NCBI GenBank assembly: GCA_023248995.1
Contig: JAHFDN010000001.1
Span: 1-64,000, forward strand
Reading direction: 5' to 3'
DNA from: Candidatus Rokuibacteriota bacterium
GTDB lineage: Bacteria > Methylomirabilota > Methylomirabilia > Rokubacteriales > CSP1-6
DNA: 64,000 nt
The notes below the pieces were generated by a model that worked only from the letters and a program-made list of their open reading frames with translations, did not search any database and was not told the DNA's origin. Positions 35,601 through 43,859 of this stretch are shown piece by piece. Made by a program: the position numbers and the translations under genes. How positions within the stretch are numbered: position 1 is the stretch's first letter; each line of letters begins with the position of its first letter.

Positions 35601-36986
35601 GCGAAGGAGCCCCCGCGTGATCAGCCCTTTCAGCGTCTCCTCGACGAGCAGCGGGACCCCCCGGCTGACCTCGAAGAGTTGCTGCTGGAAGCGGAGGGGC
35701 GGTGCGGGGTGCCGGAGGATGTCGGCCGCCAGATCCCCGACCTGCCCCAGCGTCAGGCGGGAGAGTGCCAGCCGGCGGAACTGGGAGGAGGCCTCGAAGT
35801 ACGGCAGGAAGGCGCGGAGCGCGCGTACGTCCGTGTGGGGCTCGTCTTCCTCGGGGAGGTCCACCACCGCGGTGGCGTGAACGATGACCCTCCCCTCCTC
35901 CCGGCTCAGGAGGTGGAGGAAGACCTCCAGGCTGGCTTCGTCCGCCCAATCGAGGTTTTCCAGGAAGACCGCCACGGGCGTACCCTCGGAGATCAGACAG
36001 AGGAGATCCAGCATGGCCTGGAAGAGCTGGCGCCGGCGCTCGGGAGCGGGGATCTCCTCGAGAGTGCCTTTGCTCGGGCTCAGGAAGGGAAGAACCGAGC
36101 CCGCCGCCGCCAGCTTCGGCCCGGCGAGCCGCGCCGCGGCGGGCGCGATCAGCTCCGGGGAGCGGTCGAAGTATTCCTGGAGCAGCGGCCCGAGCGTGCT
36201 GTAGGGGACGGCCCGGTGATGAGGCAGGCAGCCGCCCTGGATAGACTTGAGACCGACACTCCGGGCAAGGGCAGGCAGCTCCGCCAGAAACCGGCTCTTT
36301 CCTAGGCCGTGTTCGCCTTGCACGAGGATGAATCGGCTCCGTCCTGAGGCTGCCCCTTCGAAGAGCGACCGGCAGAGGTCGAGCTCCTTCTCCCTCCCCA
36401 AAAGGCGCGGGCGGTGCAGTTGCGCGAGCGCCTCCTTGTCCGTCGGGAGCCTCTCGCCCGTGTCCTGGCTCGTGCGGTTCTTGCCCAGGCGCTTGGCGCG
36501 CGCGAGGGCGTGTCGCGCCTTCTCGATCAGCCCGGAGGCGGTCTGGACCTCGTCGGGGAATGTGGCCACGCCCAGGCTCGCCTTCGTGGGGATCCCGCCG
36601 GGCGCGTGCGGGACGACGATCGGGGCCGCGCCGATCCGAGCGCGGATCTTCTCGGCGACGACCATCGCGTGGTCGCCGTTCGCCCCCTCGAGAAAGACGA
36701 AGTACTGGTCGCCCGCGTAGCGAATGGCGAACCCCCCCTTGCGCCGCCCTTCCTCGAGGAGCAGGGCCACCTGTCTTAGGACGACGTCGCCGGCGAGGCG
36801 GCCGTGGGTCTCGTTGATCGCCTTGAAGTTGTCGAGGTCAACCAGGAGCACCGAGAGCGGAATCTTCTCGGAGGCGAGCCACTTAAAGCGCTCGCGCAGG
36901 TACTGCGCCATAAACCACCAGTTGTAAAGGCCCGTCAGGCGATCAAGGAAGAGGAGCCGGGTAGGGTCGCGAAGCGGGACCGTCAT
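32655..36986 (-). CDS. Giant GGDEF-like / STAND ATPase / HEAT-repeat protein (paralogue 2)
   Basis: 1443 aa, multidomain. Residues about 10-170 are a GGDEF domain (DRLTGLYNWWFMAQYLRERF, LLVDLDNFKAINETHGRLAG), but the active motif reads AGDQY, so diguanylate cyclase activity is unlikely. From about 190, GREKELDLCRSLFEG leads a STAND-type ATPase with P-loop GEHGLGKS and Walker B VAVFLENLDWADEASLEVFL. Next comes a helical region, then two related modules centred on MRVFPAGNLLV and LRLYPPENELN. The last 300 residues are HEAT-like repeats. A low-complexity Gly/Ala linker (about 620-655) is notable. Its ATG overlaps the stop of the upstream paralogue. Confidence 0.85.
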   Translation of the reverse strand: MTVPLRDPTRLLFLDRLTGLYNWWFMAQYLRERFKWLASEKIPLSVLLVDLDNFKAINETHGRLAGDVVLRQVALLLEEGRRKGGFAIRYAGDQYFVFLEGANGDHAMVVAEKIRARIGAAPIVVPHAPGGIPTKASLGVATFPDEVQTASGLIEKARHALARAKRLGKNRTSQDTGERLPTDKEALAQLHRPRLLGREKELDLCRSLFEGAASGRSRFILVQGEHGLGKSRFLAELPALARSVGLKSIQGGCLPHHRAVPYSTLGPLLQEYFDRSPELIAPAAARLAGPKLAAAGSVLPFLSPSKGTLEEIPAPERRRQLFQAMLDLLCLISEGTPVAVFLENLDWADEASLEVFLHLLSREEGRVIVHATAVVDLPEEDEPHTDVRALRAFLPYFEASSQFRRLALSRLTLGQVGDLAADILRHPAPPLRFQQQLFEVSRGVPLLVEETLKGLITRGLLRQEEKAWNFEQLTPEDFPASADEAIARRLENLDAETLEIVSEASIIGPTVDLPVLAEVLGQDPGETLHLVDRGRASGVFEPGDPAADPGEIRFSNERLREFVYGGVDPAHRRQTHRKVAQVYEGLAGVGGEEAIGPIAYHFERSDDAGKAGFYRQKLRALREWFFSAADVGAPGAGEGGGSSGGRTGTDPGGVATGSGDGREAATVKVRIPEDSEPLDEATLPLALSFIKTMALALKNMRVFPAGNLLVREEVAGAASMLLRLLEEREGITLAEHRGTLLASGQPVEGKTLAALVQDLLRFFREHGVRSVTFVRGTIESEIENLLRILSGPPQGIPPEVGAWEKLMRSRNILHIGVLPAIYLASATHGAGRAGEETILDDEAMRLAAEAFRSLAGAVDNLRLYPPENELNVALQEKLEDQAQMLLERLPSVTLALAEEAIVINGVRPNSKWFGLTIPLLYKLMQDNALTSLTLTRGLSRADLQVLLTQLAQQASEEVSSPGVLSKVLEEHGIRTIQVGSRSYAAARGSLTGGGRPGQVEAGAGTGSGEAATASPRTPREEDRLFEQVAKWLHSPSATSDFREEDIPAAVASWLGSERTDLARRLWERIMAGLADPMEGTRQRAAAGLNVLLTGANFDTQLWLRELSLEPLERALVKEAGQRAFQWEVRAATEALKLYLRYDDLARALSLAEALGKGQVGKPDQKKLLPMATAAVETMAQAGVFQPLQAALKGSEPHRREQSRVILAALGEGTAQFVATIVAQEEDADVRKIAASLLRSLPGAGLPLLLPRLHPPTPVVVARRIVSVLDLLAPELGPDFFSLLAHPDVLVRAEFAGVLSRVPRTAAVLFLRRALSEPQPGVAAGALEGVRALHTTELVDAIVRLLRKEAPADLLKACCVCLGQLKDEESVDPLVDVLRQRPRFLGLVRGFPETVRAAAARALGELLFPGSEEGLRAALKDPSLSVRSTARLALSRRRQGDSPR

Positions 36987-39900
36987 GCCTTCGGCCTGGC
37001 TTCGAGTTCTTGTTCCAGCCTGAGGAGCGCCAGGCGGGCGGCCGAACGGACCGTCTTGTTCCGCTCCTTCAGGGCGACCTGAAGCCCCAACTTGGCTTCA
37101 GGGATGGCAAGCTCGCCCAGCGCGCGGGCGGCCGTCGCCCGGACGCCTTCGGGGAGGCCCTTTTTGAGACCGAAGAAGCGCGGCCGCTGCCCGAGGATCT
37201 GAAGGAGGGGGCCGATTGCACGGGTGTCCTTGAGCTTCCCCAGGCAAAGGCACGCGACGCGCAGCACGTGGTCGTTGGCCGGGTTGTCGAGGATCCGGAG
37301 CACCGCGTCGAGCAGCTCGACCCCCTGGAGGCCCCTCACGCACTCGAGCGCCCCCACCAGCACGTCGGACTTTCGCTGGCTCAGGGCTTGGCCGAGGAAG
37401 CGCATGGCCTGGTCGCGGCCGAGGCGCGTTAGCGTCCGCCCCGTTTCGGCTCGGACCTCCGCCTCGGGGTGGCCCAGGAGGAACAGGAACTCGTTTCCCA
37501 GGGCCGGGACCAGCAGGTCGATCACTGCCACGATCCGACAGAGCCGCTCGATCGACTCGGATCGATGGAGCTCGTCGGTCAGGAGGCGGACGCTGGCCTC
37601 TCCCTGGGCCCGCACGAGCGTCGCGGCGGCCCGGGAAACCTCCTCGTCCGCGCCGTCGAAGATCAGGCCCAGCAGCATGGGGACCGCCGCGGCGCCCAGC
37701 CCCGACAGGATGGCGCTCCCCTGCTGCCGTCGGATCGGATCGCGGTCCTTCAGGGCCATCAAGACGGGCTCGAGGGCGCCCACGGCGGCGAGGGAATCCA
37801 CGAGGCCCTTGACGGATTCCAGGAACTTCCCGGGATCGGGCCCCCTTTCTGATGTGCCGGCAAGCCCCTCGGCGAGCCGCGCCGCGCGCGAGAGATCGCC
37901 GGCGACGAGGAAGTGCTTCAAGCCGGCAGAGACGACTTTCACCTCGACTTGAAAGGCCTCTAGCTCCCGCTCTTTCCCGAGAGCCGTCGCGAGCGGCTCG
38001 GTCATCACGGAAAGGAGCCAGGTGACCGCCTCCTCCTGGGCCTCCCTGAGGCAAAGGGCCAGACCCTCCGCCGCCTTGCGCCGGAGAGTTCCGTCCGCCT
38101 GCCCCAGGCCGGACGCGGTTCGCTCGACGAGTTGGCGCGCGAGGTCTTCGCGTTCCCTGCGTTTGAGGGCCTGGATCAAGGCCGGGAGTTCTTCCTGGAT
38201 TCGTCGCTCCAAGAAGTTTGCCAGCGGTTCCCCGAGCAGCTCGGCCGCGCGTCGAAGGGTCGGCTCGGTCTCGGAGACCTCCATCTGGCCCGGCGGGCGC
38301 GGACCCTCCTCGGGCGGAGCCTCGGGTTCGGCGGTCTTGGCCTGCTCGAGTCGGGTGGCAGCAGCGTACAGCCGAGTCCCGACCTCGATCGTCGAGATCC
38401 CTCGCCCTTCCAGGACGCTCCGCCAGAAGGTCGGCGCCCGTTGCTCCTCTTCGACGGGCTGGGCCAAGTGGGTGAGGAAGAGGCGAAGCTCTTCGCGGGT
38501 CACCCCTCGCCGGATGGTGAGGCTCGTCAGGCCGCTATCCTCCATGAGCCGGTGCAAGATCTCGATCGTGATGCCGAAGAGCCGGGGATTCGGCCGGGTC
38601 GCGTTGACGACGAGCGCCCCTTCGGCCATGGCGAGGGTCAGGCTCGGAATCCGCGTCAACAGCGTCTGCATCTGCCGTTCGAGCTGATCGAGGGTGTGGG
38701 TGATCAGCTGGCTCTCCGGCGGATAGAGGCGGATGTTGTCCACCGAGGTGGCGAGCACGCGCAGGGCGTCCCGCACCAGCACGAGCGTCGGGTCGTCGAG
38801 CTCCACCTCCTTCTGCTCCCGCCGCCAGATCGTCCGGCCCTCCGTCGCGGCCAGATAGATGACTGGGAACACGCGCACGTGCGCGATCTTCGCCGATTTG
38901 AGCCGTTGCTCCCAGAAAGCCACGTCGTGCTGGATCCCCTCGGGTGGTCCGCTCAGGATCTTGAGGAAGCCCAGCACGTCCGCCTGCGTTGCTCCGCGCT
39001 CGAACGTGCACCGGCGAATCCCGTGGTCGGCGTAAGTCCTCAGAAGCTCCTGTGCGAACGGGAGCAGTCCCTTGCTCTCCACCGTGCGGCCGTTGAGCTG
39101 CAGGCTCTGGCTCTCCTCGGCCAAGGTCACGGCTTCGACGCGGGCCAAGAGCTCGCCGATTGCGCCGCTCACGCTGGCCCAGCCGTCGGTCACGAGCTGG
39201 CTTCCCTCCGGGTACACGCGCATGTTCTTCACGGCCACGGTCAAAGCTCTCAAAAACCGATCGGCCAGGGGCCAGGTGCGCTCGTCCAGCGCGAGCGTGG
39301 TTTCGGTGGTCCCGACCTTCAGACTGAGCTCGCGCGCGAGCTCGTCGGCGGAGAATAACTGCCCGGAGAACTCCTGGACGCGCCGGCGGTAGAAATCGGC
39401 CTTGGCGGGGTCGTCCGACCGCTCGAAGTGGTACGCCAGCGGCCCGAGCGCCTCGTCCACCAGCGGGCCCGCCAACCGCTCGGTCACCTCTCCCACCACT
39501 CGGTGGGTCCGCTGACGGTCGTTCGGATCCAGGTGGTAGTACACGACCTGCTGGAAACACTGGCTCAGGAAGCGGACCTCGTCGTCGTCCCCGAGGGGAC
39601 CCGGGTCCTCGAACACGCGGTGCTTCTTCCCCTGATCCACCAGCGCCAGGGTTTCTCCCGCGTCCTTCCCCAATACCCCCGAGAGAAGCGAGAGGTCCAC
39701 ATGGGGGCCGACCACCGCCGCTCTCGTGATCATCGTTTGGGTTTCCTGGTCGAGGGTCTCCAGTCCTCCCAGGATGGCGGCCTCGAGGGTCGCCGGGACG
39801 GCCTCGGGCTCCACCGCGTCCAGGTTCCAGATTCCCTGGGGTGATTGAAGGGCGCCCTTGGCGATGAGCCCCTTGAGTGTTTCCTCGACGAAGAGCGGGA

Positions 39901-41227
39901 TGCCGCGGCTCGCCTCGTAGAGGCGCTCGAAGAAGGCCGGCGAGCCCTCGGAGTTGACCAGGATCTCGGTCACCATCTGCGCGACCTGGGAAGGCGTCAG
40001 GGACGGCAGGCTGAGCCGGGCGAGGCTCGGCGATTGGCGCAGGAGCGCGAAGAGCCGCTGAAGGGGGCCAGGCGTTCCCTCCTGTTTGGCGAGGCCCTCG
40101 GACTGGGTCGCGGCGTAGACGATCACCCGGCCTTCCTCCCGGTCCAGGAGGCGATAGAGGACCTCGAGGCTCGCCTCGTCCACGAAGTGGAGGTCGTCGA
40201 GGAACAGGACCAGGGGGGCGCCCTCCGAGAGGAGGCAGAGGAGATCTTCCATGGCATGGAAGAGAAGGCTCCGCCGGTCCTCCGGAGCGAGCGGCTGCCG
40301 TGGCGGGTCGGCAGTCGCCAGGGCGGGAATGAGCGTGCCGATTTCCGCCACGGTGGGCGCGGAGAGCCGGCGTCGGATCGCGTCTTGGTGCTCCGTCGCG
40401 CGCCCGAGGTAGTCGGAAAGCGCCTCTTTGAGGGTGCTGTAGGGGATGGCCTGGTTCGAGTGCAGGCATCGGGTAAACAGGCACCTGAGCCCCCGGTTCA
40501 CGGCGCGGGCCTGTAATTCCAGGAGGAGGCGGGTCTTGCCCACGCCGCGGCTGGCCTCGACGAGGAAGAGCCGGTTCTTGCGCAGAGCCTCGTTGAGGAG
40601 CGGTTGCTCGAGCTGGCTCAACTCCCCTTCCCGCCCGACCAGCCGCGGGCACGGGAAGCGCTTGAAGATTTCCGCCTCGGACGGAAGCGTCCAACCGCCC
40701 GCCCGGCTCACGCAGTTCTTCCCCATCCGCTTGGAGCGGTAGAGAGCCTGGTCGGCGGCCTCGATGAGCTGGGACGGCGCGGCCGCGTCCTCGGGGTAGG
40801 CGGCGACGCCGAGGCTCAGGCGGACGGAGATTCCGGTAGGCGCCTTGGGGGTGGCAAAGGAGTCGGCGCTCACGCGTTCCCTGATCGTCTCGGCCACCCG
40901 GACCCCTCCGGCGCCGTCGGTCCCTTCCAGAAACGCGAAAAATTCGTCCCCGGCAAAGCGAATGGCATATCCGCCGGGGGGGAGAGCCTCGCGGACGATC
41001 TCGGCAACCCGCTTCAGGACGAGGTCACCCTCGAGGTGACCGTACGTGTCGTTGATCTGCTTGAAGCCGTCCAGATCGAGCATGATGACGGCGAGGCTGC
41101 TTCGCTCCCGGGTCAGCTGGTCCAGGCGCTCGCGCAGATACTGCCGCATGAACCGCCGGTTGTAGAGCCCGGTCAGCTCATCAACGAAAATGAGCCGTGA
41201 GGCCTCACGAATCCCTGCGATCGCCAT
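36983..41227 (-). CDS. Giant GGDEF / STAND ATPase / HEAT-repeat protein (paralogue 1)
   Basis: 1414 aa with the same architecture as the next gene. The GGDEF domain at about 10-170 (DELTGLYNRRFMRQYLRERL, LDLDGFKQINDTYGHLEGD) has the motif AGDEF, so it keeps Asp-Glu and could be active. The ATPase from about 200 has an atypical P-loop, EASRGVGKTRLLLEL, and Walker B LVLFLDDLHFVDEASLEVLY. Two repeated modules follow (KNMRVYPEGSQLV and DNIRLYPPESQLI), then HEAT-like repeats from about 1130. It looks like a signalling hub that links nucleotide signalling to protein scaffolding. A sigma-54 promoter lies 56 bp upstream. Confidence 0.87.
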   Translation of the reverse strand: MAIAGIREASRLIFVDELTGLYNRRFMRQYLRERLDQLTRERSSLAVIMLDLDGFKQINDTYGHLEGDLVLKRVAEIVREALPPGGYAIRFAGDEFFAFLEGTDGAGGVRVAETIRERVSADSFATPKAPTGISVRLSLGVAAYPEDAAAPSQLIEAADQALYRSKRMGKNCVSRAGGWTLPSEAEIFKRFPCPRLVGREGELSQLEQPLLNEALRKNRLFLVEASRGVGKTRLLLELQARAVNRGLRCLFTRCLHSNQAIPYSTLKEALSDYLGRATEHQDAIRRRLSAPTVAEIGTLIPALATADPPRQPLAPEDRRSLLFHAMEDLLCLLSEGAPLVLFLDDLHFVDEASLEVLYRLLDREEGRVIVYAATQSEGLAKQEGTPGPLQRLFALLRQSPSLARLSLPSLTPSQVAQMVTEILVNSEGSPAFFERLYEASRGIPLFVEETLKGLIAKGALQSPQGIWNLDAVEPEAVPATLEAAILGGLETLDQETQTMITRAAVVGPHVDLSLLSGVLGKDAGETLALVDQGKKHRVFEDPGPLGDDDEVRFLSQCFQQVVYYHLDPNDRQRTHRVVGEVTERLAGPLVDEALGPLAYHFERSDDPAKADFYRRRVQEFSGQLFSADELARELSLKVGTTETTLALDERTWPLADRFLRALTVAVKNMRVYPEGSQLVTDGWASVSGAIGELLARVEAVTLAEESQSLQLNGRTVESKGLLPFAQELLRTYADHGIRRCTFERGATQADVLGFLKILSGPPEGIQHDVAFWEQRLKSAKIAHVRVFPVIYLAATEGRTIWRREQKEVELDDPTLVLVRDALRVLATSVDNIRLYPPESQLITHTLDQLERQMQTLLTRIPSLTLAMAEGALVVNATRPNPRLFGITIEILHRLMEDSGLTSLTIRRGVTREELRLFLTHLAQPVEEEQRAPTFWRSVLEGRGISTIEVGTRLYAAATRLEQAKTAEPEAPPEEGPRPPGQMEVSETEPTLRRAAELLGEPLANFLERRIQEELPALIQALKRREREDLARQLVERTASGLGQADGTLRRKAAEGLALCLREAQEEAVTWLLSVMTEPLATALGKERELEAFQVEVKVVSAGLKHFLVAGDLSRAARLAEGLAGTSERGPDPGKFLESVKGLVDSLAAVGALEPVLMALKDRDPIRRQQGSAILSGLGAAAVPMLLGLIFDGADEEVSRAAATLVRAQGEASVRLLTDELHRSESIERLCRIVAVIDLLVPALGNEFLFLLGHPEAEVRAETGRTLTRLGRDQAMRFLGQALSQRKSDVLVGALECVRGLQGVELLDAVLRILDNPANDHVLRVACLCLGKLKDTRAIGPLLQILGQRPRFFGLKKGLPEGVRATAARALGELAIPEAKLGLQVALKERNKTVRSAARLALLRLEQELEARPKA

Positions 41228-41282
41228 CGCCTGCTCTCGTGTTCAAAATACCCCCGGTTGACCGGGTGATGGGCTTCCTTTC

Positions 41283-41298
41283 TGCACCAAACGTGCCA
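41283..41298 (-). promoter_or_regulatory. Sigma-54 (RpoN) promoter for the GGDEF/STAND/HEAT operon
   Basis: Minus-strand TGGCACGTTTGGTGCA matches the TGGCACGnnnnTTGCW consensus at 15 of 16 positions, including the required GG and GC at the -24 and -12 steps, 10 bp apart. The start of transcription would be near 41272, leaving a leader of about 45 nt before the ATG at 41227. Confidence 0.72.
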
Positions 41299-41328
41299 AA
41301 ATGCCTGGGGCTTCCCCTTTGCCGGTTC

Positions 41329-41341
41329 GGCACCTGGTGCC
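41329..41341. promoter_or_regulatory. Palindrome upstream of the sigma-54 promoter
   Basis: GGCACC-T-GGTGCC is a perfect inverted repeat about 31 bp upstream of the -24 element. It could be a binding site for a regulator of the sigma-54 promoter; enhancer-binding proteins often bind such repeats, although usually 80-150 bp away. Confidence 0.35.
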
Positions 41342-41367
41342 CCCCTTCACTCCTCCCCCGGCCGGTC

Positions 41368-41386
41368 AAAAGGGCGAAATCCGCCC
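41368..41386 (-). terminator. Rho-independent terminator after the MetE-like gene
   Basis: On the minus strand GGGCG (41386-41382) and CGCCC (41376-41372) form a stem with a five-base loop, followed by TTTT (41371-41368). It lies 48 bp after the stop at 41434 and would insulate the Lut/MetE operon from the sigma-54 operon. Confidence 0.55.
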
Positions 41387-41433
41387 ATTTTCAGCAAGAA
41401 AAAGGGGAAGTTGCCCATGAGATGGGCACCGCG

Positions 41434-42444
41434 CTACGGGGTCTTCGGGAGCTCGGCTCGTAGGGTCCGAACGATGCCGACCATCGCCGCGAGCTTCGCC
41501 CGGCTCTCCTCGACCGTGCGGGTTTTGAGCCCACAGTCCGGGTCCACCCAGATGCGCTCCGTCGGCAGGACGCGCAGGCCGCGCATGATGCGCGCGCGGA
41601 TCTCCTCCCGGGTTTCGATCTTGTGGCTGTGCACGTCCAGCACGCCCAGGGAGAGATCTTTGGTGAAGGGGTCCTTCTCGAAGATTTTGAGGAGGTCGAG
41701 CGCGCTGTTTGAGATGGCGAGATCGAGATTATCGACCGGAAGCTCCAGCATGTCAGGGTAGATGGTCTCGAAGGCCCCGTAGCAGGCGTGGGTGATGAAG
41801 TAGGCGGGCAGCCCGTCCACGGTGAGGGAGAGGGCTTCGATCGCGAAGGGCAGCTCCTCCTGACGGACGGAGATTGCCGGCTCGTCAATCTGGATGATCT
41901 TGGCTCCGGCCTCGATGAGCGCCTCGACTTCTTTTCGGATCTCCCTCGCCAGAGCGAGGCAGGCGGACTTGCGGTCCGGGTAGTAGTCGTTGAACGACCA
42001 GTCCATGATCGTGTAGGGACCGGTGAGCATCCCCTTCACTGGTTTCGTCGTCAGGCTCTGAGTCCACCGCCACCACGCGACCGTCATGGGGGCCGGCCAC
42101 CGGACGGGGCCCACGATGATCGGCTTGTGGTAGTAGCGGTTGCCGTAGGAACGGACCAGGCCGCCCGTCCGGAAGCCGCCCATGATCTCCGCGAAATGGG
42201 CCACCATGTCGCCCCGGTACTGCTCGCCGTCCACGAGGACGTCGAGCCCGATCTCTTCCTGCGCGCGCACCCAGTACTCGGTCGCTTTCTTCTCGAGCGC
42301 CTCCAGCTCAGGCCTGGTGAGCTCTTTGCGCGCGTACTTCGTTCGCGCCGCGGCCAGCTCCGGGGTCTTGGGGAAGCTGCCCACGGTGCTCGTGGGGAGC
42401 AGGGGCAGATCGAGGCCCAGGCGCGCGAGTTTCTGTCGGCTCAT
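41434..42444 (-). CDS. Cobalamin-independent methionine synthase-like protein (core MetE)
   Basis: 336 aa, only the catalytic barrel of MetE. Opening PTSTVGSFPKTPELAAARTK and DVLVDGEQYRGDMVAHFAEI are typical. Zinc ligands are kept: His and Cys in FITHACYGAF, and the distal Cys in WVDPDCGLKTR. QIDEPAISVRQEELPFAIEA is the conserved core. Core MetE enzymes move a methyl group to homocysteine from donors other than polyglutamyl folate. It overlaps the second MetE-like gene by 4 bp. Confidence 0.88.
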   Translation of the reverse strand: MSRQKLARLGLDLPLLPTSTVGSFPKTPELAAARTKYARKELTRPELEALEKKATEYWVRAQEEIGLDVLVDGEQYRGDMVAHFAEIMGGFRTGGLVRSYGNRYYHKPIIVGPVRWPAPMTVAWWRWTQSLTTKPVKGMLTGPYTIMDWSFNDYYPDRKSACLALAREIRKEVEALIEAGAKIIQIDEPAISVRQEELPFAIEALSLTVDGLPAYFITHACYGAFETIYPDMLELPVDNLDLAISNSALDLLKIFEKDPFTKDLSLGVLDVHSHKIETREEIRARIMRGLRVLPTERIWVDPDCGLKTRTVEESRAKLAAMVGIVRTLRAELPKTP

Positions 42445-43427
42445 GATCGTCCCCCGAGGTAGGCGTCCCGGAGGCGTTTCATCGTCTCGAGCTTCTGCCG
42501 GGCGCGGTCGCGCGGCAGGAACTCGAGCCCGCAGGACGGCATGAGGAAGGCCTGCCCGACCTTGAGGGCGGGGAGCACCGTGTCGAGAATGGGGAAAACG
42601 CCCTCCCGCGTCTCGAGCTTCGTGTTTCGCGCGTCGATCAACCCGAGCGCCAGGGGTTTGTCGGAGCCCGCCTCGGCGATGAGCATGGCCAGCTTGGGGC
42701 CGTAGGTGAAGTCCAGGCCGAGCACGTCCACGGGCATGGCCTGGAGGTCACGGTAAAGGGGCGTGACGTCGCCGAACGACGTATGGAGCATCAGCCGCGA
42801 CGTCCCGCGCTCGGCGGCCAGTGGCGCGAGGGCCTCCTCGAGCACGTTCAGGTCCTCGGGGTGGCGCAGGATGGCCGGCTCGTCCACCTGGATGAGCGTC
42901 GCCCCTGCGCCTGCCAGGTCTCGGACCTCCTGGGCCAGCGGGTCGGCGTAGGCGAGCGCTAAGGCGTGGACCGAGGCGTAGGCCCCGCCGAGGATCGAGC
43001 CTCGCGCCAGCGTGTACGGTCCCGTCAGCACGGGCTTGATCGGACGGGACGACACGGAGCGGGCGAACTCGTACTCCGGCAGGAGGATCGGTCCTCGGCG
43101 GTGGACCCGTCCCCGGACGACCGGCTGGCGGAAGTAGACGTTCGTGTCGAAGAGGCGGAGGAGACCGTTGATCTCGATTCCCTCGAGGCGGCGCGCCAGG
43201 TGGGAGTAGGGATCGTACCAGCGAATCTGGCCGTCGGTGACGAGCTCGATCCCCGCCTCGATCTGCTCGCGGATGGCGGCCGCGGTCACCTCGTCCTCGA
43301 CTTCTCCGAACGCTTCCTCGCTCAGTTCCCCCCGTTCCCGCTGGCCGTAGGCCTGGCGGTGGCGTTGAAGGTCCGGGGCATCGCCGATCCGCGGATAACT
43401 TCCCGCGGTGGTCAGAGTCAGTTCCAT
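42441..43427 (-). CDS. MetE-like methyltransferase paralogue with altered zinc site
   Basis: 328 aa core-MetE homologue: LTTAGSYPRIGDAPDLQRHR, ELVTDGQIRWYDPYSHLARR, KPVLTGPYTLARGSILGGAY, IQVDEPAILRHPEDLNVLEE. The first zinc motif is LMLHTSFGD, that is His-x-Ser instead of His-x-Cys, while the distal Cys (LMPSCGLEFLP) remains. It may use a different metal geometry or substrate from its neighbour, or act as its partner subunit. The gene follows DUF2203 by 11 bp. Confidence 0.82.
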   Translation of the reverse strand: MELTLTTAGSYPRIGDAPDLQRHRQAYGQRERGELSEEAFGEVEDEVTAAAIREQIEAGIELVTDGQIRWYDPYSHLARRLEGIEINGLLRLFDTNVYFRQPVVRGRVHRRGPILLPEYEFARSVSSRPIKPVLTGPYTLARGSILGGAYASVHALALAYADPLAQEVRDLAGAGATLIQVDEPAILRHPEDLNVLEEALAPLAAERGTSRLMLHTSFGDVTPLYRDLQAMPVDVLGLDFTYGPKLAMLIAEAGSDKPLALGLIDARNTKLETREGVFPILDTVLPALKVGQAFLMPSCGLEFLPRDRARQKLETMKRLRDAYLGGRS

Positions 43428-43438
43428 GCGAGTCTCCT

Positions 43439-43849
43439 TTAGAGCGGCTTTCTTCGGGCGTAGCCCTCCTCCAGGCTGTGCCAGAAGCTGATCCTGGTTT
43501 CACCGAAGCGCCAGCAGAGGTTGACCTCGCGGTCCTCGAGGAGGTGCGGGAAATCCACCAGCCCCATCGACAGATCCTTGGGCACCCCGCCCAGCTTCGT
43601 GATCGCGGCGATCCCTGCCTGGGCCCGACGGGTCAGCTCCTCGAGTCGCCGGGCGCGCTCGCGCCAGGTCTCGCGGTCGAGGATTGCCCCTCCCGCGGCC
43701 ATGATGCGGTGCTGCTCCTCGCGGAGGGCCGAGCGGAGTTTCCCGATCTCGCCCTGGATGTCCATCAGCCGTTCCATGATCGTCATGAGCTCCGGGATGA
43801 GAGCCTCCACGTCCTGGGGTGAGAAGTACTTCTTCGGCTCATGCGCCAC
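43439..43849 (-). CDS. DUF2203 family protein
   Basis: 136 aa from the GTG at 43849, which has a TGAGGT site 7 nt upstream. FSPQDVEALIPELMTIMERL starts a helical N-terminal half (about 8-95), and LGGVPKDLSMGLVDFPHLLE followed by VNLCWRFGETRISFWHSLEE is the signature C-terminal half of DUF2203. Family function is unknown. It sits 10 bp after lutC and before the MetE-like pair. Confidence 0.8.
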   Translation of the reverse strand: MAHEPKKYFSPQDVEALIPELMTIMERLMDIQGEIGKLRSALREEQHRIMAAGGAILDRETWRERARRLEELTRRAQAGIAAITKLGGVPKDLSMGLVDFPHLLEDREVNLCWRFGETRISFWHSLEEGYARRKPL

Positions 43850-43859
43850 GGCGCTTACC

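Noticed and set aside
33396-36305. Long plus-strand open frame opposite the second giant GGDEF/STAND gene
   Set aside because: Same reasoning: low-complexity translation, no ribosome site, and the minus strand has clear domain motifs.
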